From contig NC_068562.1 in NCBI RefSeq assembly GCF_022201045.2, forward strand, positions 26,618,501 through 26,682,500: 64,000 nt of DNA, in the 5' to 3' direction. The translations under genes were made by a program, and so were the position numbers. Positions 1 to 11,024 of the stretch are shown piece after piece; positions within the stretch are counted from its first letter, which is position 1; each line of letters begins with the position of its first letter. The notes beneath the pieces were generated by a model that saw only the letters and a list, made by a program, of their open reading frames with translations, did no database searches and had not been told where the DNA came from. Source of the DNA: Citrus sinensis. Its lineage: Eukaryota; Streptophyta; Magnoliopsida; Sapindales; Rutaceae.

Positions 1-1345
1 GCAGAATCCCAAGCTTTGAAGAAATTACCTAAGGCATGCAAAGGCTCACCAAGTCTCAAAGCCTGTTTTATGGCGAGACAGAAGCCAAGCATGCCAGGAT
101 CTGCTCGGCCACGAGAAGGCTAGCAGAATCCCAAGCTTTGAAGAAATCATCTAAGGCATGCAAAGGCTCACCAAGTCTCAAAGCCTGTTTTATGGCGAGA
201 CAGAAGCCAAGCATGCCAGGATCTGCTCGGCCACGAGAAGGCTAGCAGAATCCCAAGCTTTGAAGAAATCATCTAAGGCATGCAAAGGCTCACCAAGTCT
301 CAAAGCCTGTTTTATGGCCAGACAGAAGCTAAGCATGCCAGGATCTGCTCGGCCACGAGAAGGCTAGCAGAATCCCAAGCTTTGAAGAAATCATCTAAGG
401 CATGCAAATGATCACCAAGTCTCAAAGCCTGTTTTATGGCGAGACAGAAGCCAAGCATGCCAGGATCTGCTCGGCCACGAGAAGGCTAGCAGAATCCCAA
501 GCTTTGAAGAAATTACCTAAGGCATGCAAAGGCTCACCAAGTCTCAAAGCCTGTTTTATGGCGAGACAGAAGCCAAGCATGCCAGGATCTGCTCGGCCAC
601 GAGAAGGCTAGCAGAATCCCAAGCTTTGAAGAAATCATCTAAGGCATGCAAAGGCTCACCAAGTCTCAAAGCCTGTTTTATGGCGGACAGAAGCCAAGCA
701 TGCCAGGATCTGCTCGGCCACGAGAAGGCTAGCAGAATCCCAAGCTTTGAAGAAATCATCGAAGGCATGCAAAGGCTCGTCAAGTCTCAAAGCCCGTTTA
801 TGGCGAAACAGAAGCCAAGCATGCCAGGATCTGCTCGGCCACGTGAAGGCGAGCAGACTCCAAAGCATTCGAAAAATTTTCAAAGGCATGCAAAGGCTCA
901 CTAAGTCTCAAAGCCTGTTTTATGGCGAGACCAGAAGCCAAGCGTGCCAGGATCTGCTCGACCAAGTGTAGGCGAGCAGACTCCTAAGCATTAAAAAATT
1001 TCCAAGGCATGCAAAGACTCGTCAAGTCTCAAAGCATGTTTTATGGCGAGATAGAAGCCAAGCATGCCAGGATCTGCTCGACCACGTGAAGGCGAGCAGA
1101 CTCCAAAGCATTCGAAAAATTTTCAAAGGCATGCAAAGGCTCACTAAGTCTCAAAGCCTGTTTTATGGCGAGACCAGAAGACAAGCGTGCCAGGATCTGC
1201 TCGACCAAGTGTAGGCGAGTAGACTCCCAAGCATTAAAAAATTTCTAAGGCATGCAAAGACTCACCAAGTCTCAAAGCCTGTTTATGGCGAGACCAGAAG
1301 CCAGGCATGCCAGGATCTGCTCGACCAAGCGAAGGCGAGTAGACC
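1..1345. repeat. 122-bp tandem repeat array (about 11 units)
   Basis: The unit beginning gcagaatcccaagctttg recurs at about 1, 123, 245, 367, 489 and 611, giving a period of 122 bp. Units up to about 730 are nearly identical. Units from about 850 to 1345 are more diverged, with small indels and a second subtype (cattcgaaaa or cattaaaaaa in place of the agctttgaag segment). The array enters the window already in progress, so its left end is not visible. It abuts a putative gypsy LTR on the right. Known plant Tat/Ogre-type retrotransposons carry tandem repeats in the 3' untranslated region next to the LTR, and that is the favoured explanation. Short open frames that repeat with the unit are by-products of the repeat. 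Confidence 0.93.
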
Positions 1346-1402
1346 ACCAAAGTTTCCAGTCTTGATTCGTTTCACTGTCAACATTAGAAACTGGGGGACC
1401 GG

Positions 1403-2260
1403 TGTTTGAGGGAAATACTCCGACGAGATCAGACGTGATGAGCAGATGTTTGGTGGCAGAAGTCTGCGAGCAGGTGTGTCCTGTAAGAGCCAGGTAGCAG
1501 GGGAACAGGGGCAGGAATATCCTGCTCATCCACGAGCACGTCATCCGCGAGGCCAATTTCCTGTAAGAAGCATAAATCCATTCCTGCTGTATTCTTGCTA
1601 AGGGTTTATTCGAGGAGACCCGGTCAACGACAGTTGGCGAGGCACGCTCTCCAGCCCGAGAATCTAGGCACGAAGGCCACGCAACCACCCACGACTATGG
1701 AAAATGGGGAATCCACATCCGAAGGTGGGGAGAATAACGAGCGTAAACTGCGGAAGGTCGAGACTCAGAGGAAGCCTATAAAAAGGTAGCCAACAAAGGT
1801 AAAAGGGTTAGATTTTTTGCTATTTGAACTAAGAAAAGAGAGAAAACAACCTAACAGCCATAAGATTTGTGGCAAGCGTTCCCCGAACCTTCATATCTGA
1901 CTTGAGCGTCGGAGGGTTTGCGCCGGGAAAACAACCGGCGTACTCTGACCTGTCTGTGTGCGCAGGAACCTCTGGAGAAGAAGCTTTACGAGGAGAGATC
2001 CTGGTCGTGGTGAAGTTGATCGAGCAGAGACCCTGGTCGTAGAACGAGGATAACCAGAATCTCGCATCAACAGTAAACTTTATAGACTTGGTACTTATGT
2101 CAATTGTTTCATCGAAGGGTCTTCGCCGTAATCAATCCCATCACGGCAGCACCCTTACTTTGTTATTTTCTTTGTCTTGCAAATCATGGCACTCGATTTC
2201 TGAAGTCATATAGCATTGTCCCAACAAAATTTCACATCCCAATCTCCACAAAACCCGATC
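1403..2260 (+). mobile_element. Putative Ty3/gypsy (Tat-like) LTR, solo or 3' copy
   Basis: A purine-rich stretch resembling a polypurine tract (aaactgggggac, about 1388-1399) is followed by TGTTTGAGGG. The interior has a TATA box (cctataaaaagg, about 1775-1786) and a segment typical of plant gypsy LTRs (cttgagcgtcggagggtt, 1901-1920) followed by an imperfect GCCGGG...CCGGCG inverted pair. No gag-pol frame is present after it, so this looks like a 3' or solo LTR facing right. Both boundaries are approximate: the right end lies somewhere at 2245-2260 and no matching second LTR is inside the window. Confidence 0.5.
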
Positions 2261-2330
2261 GCATCGTTTAGCCAAATTTTGGGATCAAAGTAAATAGGGC
2301 GTGCCGTATTTACTTTTATAAAAAAAATTA

Positions 2331-3486
2331 AATCATTTTTTGCAATATGTACCCACTATTTTGAGCAAAACAAGCAAGTGCTTAAAGGAAACCTTAGGTG
2401 AAAGAAAAGGGCCTAAACAAGCATACGCCGTAGCATCCTTTTTTAAGCATCAATAATAATCTGATTACACCCCTGCTAATGAAGAACAATTGTTGTTGTT
2501 GTTGTTGTTATTTTCACTTTTCCAGGCCAACGTATGCAGCTCGTTCATGAATACATGTGTTTTTAAATTAAGATTCTTAACTTGAAAAGTTTTTACTTTA
2601 TCTTAATTGAAGAAATAAGAGATTTGTATTGTTAAATTTTTATTCTAATTAATGCAAACGGATTTAATTATCAACATAATCAATACGATTACTATCATGA
2701 TCATCAAACATTTGAGAATTTGCAATGTCGTAACTCATATCGACATTTCACAATTTCTTTTAGGATTATTATGACATACCGTTTCACTATCTTATCACAA
2801 AATCTTACATTTTATTATTATTTTTTTATTACCACTTACTAAAATTATGACATCAACATAATGTTATAGTGGTAAAACAACTTTGTACCCAATTTTAACT
2901 AAACTTGTTATATCATAAAATTTGAAAAACAAAATTGTTTTTTCAACCCCAGATGTTAATTTACTAATTTTCTTCACACCCTCTATATGTCTCATAATTC
3001 AAACTCTAATGACTTATCAAGTAAAATTACTTGAAAACTAATTAGCCAGACTTTTGGAGATTTTCATTTTGTATTGGTAAAATCATAATGCTAAATGTTA
3101 AAAATAAAATTTTAGAATCTAAGATTTCATTTAAAAAATATCGGCCTCTATCATTACTAAAATAAATAACAGGTTTTTTTAAAATAAATAATATACAACA
3201 TTTTTTGGGTAAAAGAAGATTATATCTATTTAATACAGTATAAAGATTAAAAACCTAGATGAGAATTTTAAAGAATAATCTGGTTGAGAAAATACTTTTG
3301 TTAAAAGTGCACAGAACTTGCAACGTCAGCTAGGCAGAGGACAGAGCAGCTCCGCGATAATCGAGGCGAACGTGTTCCGTCACTCACTGACAGCAACAGA
3401 TCCACGATGCGCACGTGTACAGAGGAACCCTGTTCGCCTCAGGGAAATAATATTTAGATCCCTTTTGTTTATCGTTTTTACAAAAC
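2331..3486. other. AT-rich intergenic spacer
   Basis: No convincing coding frame, RNA gene or complete transposon was recognised. It contains a (GTT)n-like tract near 2490-2510. A short GC-rich island at about 3305-3440 includes a cgcacgtgtac (G-box-like) site and stands out from the very AT-rich surroundings. A 72-codon frame across the island has no recognisable domain. Confidence 0.6.
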
Positions 3487-3488
3487 GG

Positions 3489-3682
3489 AACATATTTGGT
3501 CCATTTATATCAAACAAGTTCTACTTTTTTTTTTAAAAAAAAAAAAGACTAAATATCGTTTCCACTAAAAACTTTGAGGGATGACGAAATTTAGCAACAT
3601 ATTTGATCCATTTGTATCAAAAAAGTTCTACTCTTTTTTTTTTAAAGACCAAATATCGTTTCCACTAAAAATTTTGAGGGAT
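3489..3682. repeat. Two-copy direct repeat, about 107 bp apart
   Basis: Copy 1 (about 3489-3581) and copy 2 (about 3596-3682) share the order: catatttg-t-ccattt-tatcaaa, aagttctac, a poly-T/poly-A stretch, then aatatcgtttccactaaaaa and tttgaggga. Copies differ by a few substitutions and by homopolymer length, so this is an old local duplication, perhaps part of a degraded transposon. Confidence 0.75.
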
Positions 3683-3689
3683 TTTCCAG

Positions 3690-5382
3690 AATATTGGCAA
3701 ATTTAGTATTTTAAATTAAAAACAGATTGCGTGGTTGGTTTGGTATTTTGAAAAAAAAACCACATTTTTTTGTAATATCTATATTTTAATTTTAATCATA
3801 AAATTGCATTAAAAATTTAACCATAAAAATATGTAAGTTAAATTTATTGCTCGTGACACCTAGCTCATCGCAGCCGCACTTCCTATGCCTTCTAGTAATA
3901 TAAGATTGATGCAATAAGCTTTTAATAAATATAAATTTTGTATTTTTTAAGTTTAATATTATTGATATTTTATTTTGATCTGATTAATTTTATTTATTTT
4001 ACTTTAATGACCTGAACCTAATGATTGATTAGCAAAGTTGAGTTTTAATTTATTTGATTAAATGTTAACAGTAATTATCCGAAATTTACTTATTAGTATA
4101 GTTGACAATACTTGTATATTAATTAAAAGATAGAGTAAAGCATTAATCTTAGAGATGATGATTTATAACAGAAATATTTTATGTTAGATTGGCATATTTT
4201 GTGTATTTGTATTAATGTTGATGTATTTTGTGCATTTGTTTTATTGCTGAAACTTTAATTTCTCATTTAGATTAATAAAATTTAGAATTAAATTTTTTAT
4301 GCAGATTTTTTAGGTCATTGTTATAAATTTATAGTTTGAATTATATAATTTAAATTTTTACATATTATTGAAGCCATTTTTCTAACATTTGTAATTTCAA
4401 ATCTGTAAATTTCAAAAAAACCACTGTAGGTTGATAGATTTTTTTTTAAAAATAAAAACATGTAGCGGACTACAGGTGGATTTAGGAATTTAATTTTTTT
4501 TTTAGTTTGTGTCTGGTAATGACAAATTCACAATATGCCACACCCATTGTCATCCCTAATTTGAATCTCGGAGGATGCAAAGTAGCTTAATATATTAGAT
4601 GGAAAGCTTTTCACTCACACTATAAACTCGTTAACATGCAAAGCTAATCTAACCAGTTCACGAGCAGCTACAATACAAGAACAACACACATGATGAAAAC
4701 TAAAATATTGAATTTGTTGCAGCCTTTGTAAAACATTTCTAATTACTCAATAAAGGTACTTGTTATCTTATATAATAATGTAAGGTACACAACTGTCCTT
4801 CAATCGTTCGATGAAAATCTAACGGCTGTAATTATTTAATTGTATTTTGATAAAACTAATAAGATTTTAGTATAAATATTTTTAAAAACTTATTAAAAAT
4901 ATTTTTTTTAATCATTAACTCATGCACTTATTGAAGCTCGAACTTAAGGCCTATGCGGCTAAGCTCTAATAAAGCCTTACCATTGGGGTTAGATATTGAT
5001 TTAAAATAAACAATTAAACATGTAAACTTTTCTTTTTAAAAGATATTAAAATATATTAAACTAGTAATACGATTCATTGATAGATTGGGTGAAGCTAAAG
5101 TTTGGCTTCAATGGGAAGGAGCAATCTTCCTAAAATTCAGGTCTTAAATTTAACCCTAAATGGGTATGTGAATTAAAAAATCGACTTAGTATTTTACATT
5201 CTCTATGTGATTATAAATAAATTAGATTTATATCGACCAAAATTAATAGCACAATAACTGGCCTAGCATACGAACTAAAATGCCCACCTTAGGAGTGCGT
5301 TTATAAGATAGGATAAGATTTGTCTCAAATAGTCAAATACTGTGTTTTATCCCACGGTCAAACATGCCTTAAGGGTTAAGTT
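3690..5382. other. AT-rich intergenic spacer, no gene seen
   Basis: This stretch is dominated by A/T homopolymer and dinucleotide-like tracts with stops in all frames. No coding or RNA gene is supported. Fragments such as ttaggagtgcgtttataag near 5290 resemble ends of degraded MITEs but no partner end was paired. Confidence 0.6.
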
Positions 5383-5390
5383 TAGCTCAT

Positions 5391-6258
5391 AGGAGCATTC
5401 ATAATTCAAGTTAATCCGCTCAATCCTTTTAATCCGTAAAAAATTGACTTGTGGATTGGTGAATTGAATTGGATTGAAAATTTAAAAATCCACAGTCGGT
5501 AAATTGGATATGAATTTTCTTTTGTATATTTGCAAAAATCAGTGAAGCCGTAAAAAAATAAAAAATAATTATTTAATTAAAAATAAAACTTATAAATGTG
5601 AGATTACTACTTACTATTAGATAAATAAGTTAAATGTAGTTATATTAACACTATATTATATCTTATACAGTAAAAATATAAAATTAAATAAAAATTAAAT
5701 AATTGAATAATTAAATAAACAAATATAATTTCCTAAACAGTAAAAATTCTAAAGCAAAACAAAAAATTCTAAGCCAAACTAAACACTTTAGCATAAAAAC
5801 CGAACCTTTATCCCATTAAACTCACAGAGCCATCACTTTTTACCTCACCATTTGAGGTAATTAAGTTTAATTTCTTACTTTCTTTTCAAGCTTTTCATAC
5901 ATTGATCTAGATTTATTTTTTCTTTTTATTTATTTTTTCCTTTTGGTGTGTTATATTTTGAAACTTTGAATATATTAATTTTAGCTTTATTTAAAAAATT
6001 AATTTTGAATTTAATCAGTAGTAAAATAATTTTTATATCAATTTTTTAATTGTTTCTTGAATTCGATAAAATTAAAAATTTTTAATCCACAAAATAATGA
6101 ATTAGATATGAATTAGGTCAGACATCGATCCCCAAGCATATGGATTAAATTTATTATTTTACGGATTAGATTAGATTTAAAATTTGTAATCCGCAAAATC
6201 GTATGTTGCATATGCATTAATGTCCGATTTGCAAAATTCGATTTGTGAACACTCCTAG
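5391..6258. mobile_element. hAT-like non-autonomous DNA transposon with 8-bp TSD
   Basis: The element is flanked by perfect 8-bp direct repeats TAGCTCAT at 5383-5390 and 6259-6266. The ends form imperfect terminal inverted repeats: the left end reads AGGAGCATTCATAA, and the right end read in reverse complement gives CTAGGAGTGTTCACAAA. Subterminal sequence is also palindromic in character (aatccgtaaaa and aatccgcaaaa blocks near each end). There is no transposase frame in its 868 bp. An 8-bp duplication and short TIRs are hallmarks of the hAT superfamily; the superfamily assignment is inference, the duplication is directly seen. Confidence 0.8.
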
Positions 6259-6365
6259 TAGCTCATAAGGAGTTACGGGATGGGGACCTATTTGATATTA
6301 ATCGAAAATTATGTTCTTATTTATGGAAATGCAATACTAAAGGGATCAGAGTGTCATCACTCCTC

Positions 6366-6837
6366 CACATATATAAACAAGTTCAAAAATGGAAATTTAA
6401 TTTTTTACAAAATTATCTTCTTCGTCTCTCTTCCATCTTCGAGACCCCCTTTCTACAATTTTCCACCAAAACCCTCGAATCTCTGATACTTCAATCACTT
6501 ATCAGCAAATCACAGCCGTTGATTTGAGTCTATGGTCTCTCGATCTGTATTACCTACCCGAAAATTCCCTCTTATTTGCGTTTCTGCCATCGTGAATTGA
6601 ATTCGTCCTCATCTCAACTGTGTATGTTGCCCTTGATCGTTTACGTTTCTTATTTTATTAAAGTTATGTCTTATTTATTCTTTTTAGCTCTTGAATTATG
6701 AAAATTTAATTTAAATCCTCTTATTTCAGATTCATGTTTAAAGGGTTTAGTTTTTTTCTCTTGTAATTTGGAAATTTTAATTTTATTTAATTTTTCTAAA
6801 TTTTTTGCCTGGTTAATTGAAAAAGAAAAAAGAAAAA
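6366..6837 (+). promoter_or_regulatory. Core promoter and 5' UTR of the SAP gene
   Basis: A TATA-like box (catatataaac, about 6367-6377) precedes a pyrimidine-rich leader (ttcttcgtctctcttcc, from about 6417), a pattern usual for plant transcription starts about 30 bp downstream of TATA. The leader to the ATG at 6838 is about 430 bases. Many SAP genes have a leader intron, but no convincing donor and acceptor pair could be fixed here. Confidence 0.5.
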
Positions 6838-7353
6838 ATGGAGCAAGAATCACAAAAGAGAAAGCTAGAAGAGACTAGCCACGAGACTCAAAACGCTCCA
6901 ATTTATTGTGCAAATAATTGTGGATTTTTTGGAAGTGCAAGCACTAATAATCTTTGTTCGAAGTGTTACAAAGATTATCTTTTGAAGCAATCCAAAAACC
7001 CTAACCCTAGCCCAATTGAAGAGGAAAAGAACAAGAATAAAATGAACATTGAACAAATTGAAGCCAACCCAGTTGGGGGTGTGGTTGAAAATAGAGATCC
7101 GGCTGCCCAAGTTGTTGTTGTTGATGAAGGGGCATCTTCGGAGAACCCTGAAAAGCGGCCTGCTAACCGGTGCAGCTTTTGCCGCAAGAGGATTGGTTTG
7201 ACGGGGTTTAAATGTAGGTGTGAGCAGACATTTTGCTCCTTGCATCGATATTCTGATAAGCACAACTGTGTGTTTGATTACAAGAGTGCAGGGCAGGATG
7301 CCATTGCTAAAGCGAACCCTGTTGTGAAGGCGGATAAGATTGAGAAGATCTGA
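6838..7353 (+). CDS. A20/AN1 zinc-finger stress-associated protein (SAP)
   Basis: This is a single-exon gene of 171 aa. The start is the ATG that opens MEQESQKRK; an upstream in-frame ATG at 6817 only adds a lysine run and is less likely. An A20 zinc finger lies at residues 20-50 with cysteines C24, C28, C40 and C43. An AN1 finger lies at 112-144 with C112, C115, C126, C128, C133, H136, H142 and C144. Between them is an acidic, low-complexity linker. The C-terminus has the family-typical FDYKSAGQDAIAKANPVVKA signature. Plant SAPs of this layout act in abiotic-stress responses, and some bind ubiquitin or act as E3 ligases through A20. Size and intronless coding region fit the family. The exact paralogue cannot be assigned. 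Confidence 0.95.
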   Translation: MEQESQKRKLEETSHETQNAPIYCANNCGFFGSASTNNLCSKCYKDYLLKQSKNPNPSPIEEEKNKNKMNIEQIEANPVGGVVENRDPAAQVVVVDEGASSENPEKRPANRCSFCRKRIGLTGFKCRCEQTFCSLHRYSDKHNCVFDYKSAGQDAIAKANPVVKADKIEKI

Positions 7354-9250
7354 CAAGGAGTTGTGAAATGTGGTGGGCTTTAGGTGGTTCGATGAATGGA
7401 CTATGGTTTTAATGATAATAAGCTGCTAGTACTATTGCTTCGGTATTTATTTGTGTCTGTGTACAGTTGGTTGCTTTATTATTGCATAATGGAACTCAAT
7501 GTCAAAACATTTGGTTTATATATCGTTCAGTGATATTTCATTAGCCTTGAATTGTGCTGAATTGATGTTGTTGTGTATATGTTTCATTGCTTTTACCAGT
7601 TGTTGTTTGGTAGCTATCTGTAGCTTTCGTGTCTTTGTTCAGTTATTGTGCCATAGCAGTAATATCTTTTCCATATATATGGAGACATGAGTTATGTTTA
7701 GAAAATGATATTTGATTGATGAAATTACCACATCTTTGGGATACAATGTGTGTTGTTAATGAATTTGGTTCTCTTCTAATATGAACTTTCTTAGCTGTAA
7801 ATATTGTGCATTGAAAGTCCGTACAAGCAGCGAATTCATATTCTCCATATAATAGTTTAGGAATGGGGTTTAATTAATTACGAACGCAATCATCTTGACT
7901 TTGATGCTGATACAGCAGCAGCTTAGGATCATCTTAAGGGATATCAATTATACAAAGCATCTGTTTCTTGATTTAGCATTTGATGACCTGCGCATTAGAT
8001 CTATATGAAATTCAGTACATGTTATTTCTTTTGCACATAATCCTCTTCTATTGCTTTTATAGTGGAATGATCCGATATCTATGATTGAGCTCTTAGTGTT
8101 GTTGGCACATTGCTTCCGATTATTCCTGCTGTTCCCATTATGCTTTTTTAAGGGATGTTACTATTGGAAGAAAATGCTGATATTTTCAATAATGTTTTTT
8201 AAAACTCTTTCGTCCAGTCTTTAGCTACTGCTTGTCAATGAAACCCAAACTTTACATACCCTGGAAGTTTGAAATAATCTTAAATAAATGAATATTCAGT
8301 TTCTTGTCCCACAAATCACAATGAATGGAAGGAGAGATTTTATATATATATTTATACTAATTTGATTATTTGATTTTATTTTACTTGTCTACTTGGGCAT
8401 GTTTCTTATCTTGTTTAGTATACTACTTTTACGGTAATCCGAGCATGCTTTCAAAAGTCAGAATGTATAATTTGAAAATCAAAATTATGTTTTCATAACT
8501 AAAAATAAAAAATGGTAAAGATACAAAAAATTCTTATTAGTTGTCTAAGCTCATGGCATAAAAGTTTTCGTTTTAGACAATTAGGTGATTTTTTGTTACA
8601 GTGATAAAATAGTCAAATTAAAATTATGTTAAAATAACATTAATGATCAAACAACAGTTGGGAGATTTATGTTAAAAAAATTTAATTACTTAATTGTTTA
8701 AAATTTTTCTTTATTTTAAATTTAAAAACGTAATATGTATTTTTTGTAAATAATTTTTTGAACTGGGTGGATTTACTACACGTATAGTGGAAATATATCC
8801 CTACCTAGTCATAATATGAAGTATGAAAATTTATGGAGGGTAAATTATCATTTGCGTACCTAATTTTTTAGATATGTTCGACCGACTAGTAGAAGTACCT
8901 TTTTTTTCATTTAAGATGATTCAAAATTTTTATTTTTGGAAAAAAATTATTTCCTGAAACAATTCATTTTTTATTATTAAGAACCTTTTAAATATAGATA
9001 TATGCCCGAAGAAATACACAATTAATGTTTAAATCCGAAGCTTAACAAATAAAATTTCTAGAAATATCTTCAGATTAATGTTGTTGTATTAATTTGTCAA
9101 CATAATTTATATCACGAAACCGTATCATTCAATGATCTAATTGCCACGTTAATGAAAAGATGGTAAAAATAAATATCACTTAATACATGCAAATAAATAT
9201 TGACACATAAAATTTATATCAGAATTACTTTTCACTAAATTATAAAAGGA
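7354..9250. other. SAP 3' region and intergenic spacer
   Basis: The first few hundred bases are presumably the 3' UTR of the SAP gene. The remainder is AT-rich with no supported gene. A short TA microsatellite lies at about 8341-8350. Small open frames (for example 7499-7690) have no recognisable features. Confidence 0.55.
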
Positions 9251-9257
9251 ACCAAAA

Positions 9258-11024
9258 ATATTCCCGGGTGATGGACGGCTGAGATCTAACGCCATCATTT
9301 GAAAGTCAGCCAACTGAACGTCCGCCAAAAGGCAGAGATTTTCTGCATGCGGACGCCTCAAACGCATCGTGGTCTAAACAGTGAAATGTCGAAAAAACCC
9401 TTAACTTGCTCGCTCCGCCAGAACCCAGCTTCGAATCCTAAAATTCACGCCCTCTGGCACGCCACTCTCTCCTCCGAGGATCTTCTCAGAAATTATTATT
9501 TTTATTTAAAAGAACGAAATACAAAATCCTTTAAGAGAGAAAAGTTTAAAATTCAAAGAAAGCAAAATAAAATATTGAGAATTTTGTGATTTGCAGCGAT
9601 GGCTTTTGTTCGTTAAACGACAATCCGTTTTAGGCTTCAGGTTCTTTCTCGAATCCTCCTCTATTGCATTTCCTTTTTGAAGTTCAATTTGTTTGTGATG
9701 TGATAGGGTTTTAGTGATGCTTCCTTTTGATTTTCTAACTTCATTTCTGTTATACGATGTTGTTTTGTGCGTATATTTTATATGTATTCGATAACTATCG
9801 ATGACGTAGTTGAAATTTGATTATCCGATTTTAATTTTTTAATTTTCTTTTTTTTTGGCTTCTCAACTGCTCTATTAAGTTTAAAGTACCTTAGCATGTA
9901 TTCAGATTAAGGCTGTGTTTGGTTGCTTAATGCTTAGAAGTGTTGGAAAGTGAAATTAGGTGAGATGTTTAGTTGAGAAAATTAAGAGCTATTGATTATC
10001 ATTTAGTGATATTCAATTGATAAGTAATCATGATTTGTTTGATTGTAGTGTTATTTCTCTAAGCTTGTCATTGGCGGAAAAGGAGAGTTCAGGTACCATT
10101 TGATAGAAAATATGAGTTAAGTGACTGATTTGAATTGTTTTGCAAATTATTTTTTTCAGTAACTGTTTCGTCATATGAAAATGGGAATTAAATTTTGTGC
10201 TTTTCGTGTTAGAGAATTGTATCTCTAAAATGGCAGCAGTTCCTCCTTTTCAGAATACAAAAATTGGTTTTGAGTGTATTACAAGATTTTGGAAAATGAA
10301 ATTCACTAGTGCTTGGAAACTAGTAATAAATGTATAATCTAATTTGCTCGGAGATTCGGAGAAATGTAACACAAGTTTTGGGGATGATAACGAATGCACC
10401 CTAGTGTGTCATTTGCACCTTTCTGTGGAATTAGTAGTTAATGAAATTCAATCAATTATTCTTTTCTGAACTAACATTATTGACGTGTTTTAGAGTGAGT
10501 AGTGAGAAGAATGTTGGAGATAGCTTGTATATAAACAGCCAAACTGTGTAATTGAAAATTTGCATTCCGAAATGAGTCGAACTCAGATGGGTAAAAAGCC
10601 TTTCCAATTGCTGAATTCATGTAAATCAATTCTTATTACATTGGATTACAATATAAGTTTCTCTGTTTGCTATTAAAAAAAAAATTGTTATAACTTTGAA
10701 TTCCATTAAACATTTTAACCTTCTGTTATGAATGATTTCTGATGTAGGTGAAGTGTCTAATTATTTGTTTCTTTGTTATCCCTTCATATCATTTTACTGA
10801 TCAGTACATTTTGACTAACTTGAAATGGTTTTTGACTTTGCCTTATGAATGTAATCTTATGAGTCGTCTCTTTGCATTTATTGGTTCTCAACCGAATTCT
10901 ATTAAAGAGGTTTTCTTTTCTGCTTCACCTTTCCTTGAATGGTATCATGATATTTATGCTGACTATTGCAATCTCAGTTCTCATATTTCATGTTCTGGTT
11001 CCTTTGTTCACTCATAGGATCAAA
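9258..11024 (+). promoter_or_regulatory. Promoter and intron-containing 5' leader of spatacsin-like gene
   Basis: Sequence becomes less AT-rich at about 9258-9480, consistent with a promoter and transcription start. The coding start at 11025 is immediately preceded by a good acceptor (ttcactcatag at 11007-11017, then GATCAAAATG), so a leader intron of over 1 kb is inferred, with its donor probably in the 9600-9700 area. A five-codon upstream ORF starts at 9599. Within the leader intron, the segment starting at about 9909 (ggctgtgtttggttgc) resembles one end of a Tourist-type MITE, but its partner end was not found. Confidence 0.5.

Noticed and set aside
36-971. Repeated open frames reading MQRLTKSQSLFYGETEAK in the 122-bp array
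   Set aside because: They recur only because the repeat recurs, on both strands, with no independent sign of coding.
1-1345. CRISPR-like array
   Set aside because: Units are contiguous 122-bp copies without unique spacers, and the context is eukaryotic.
7499-7690. 63-aa frame downstream of the SAP gene
   Set aside because: Hydrophobic AT-driven frame in the probable 3' UTR; no domain or start context.
9299-9589. 96-aa frame upstream of the spatacsin-like gene
   Set aside because: Lies in the probable promoter/leader, Lys-rich tail, no recognisable family.
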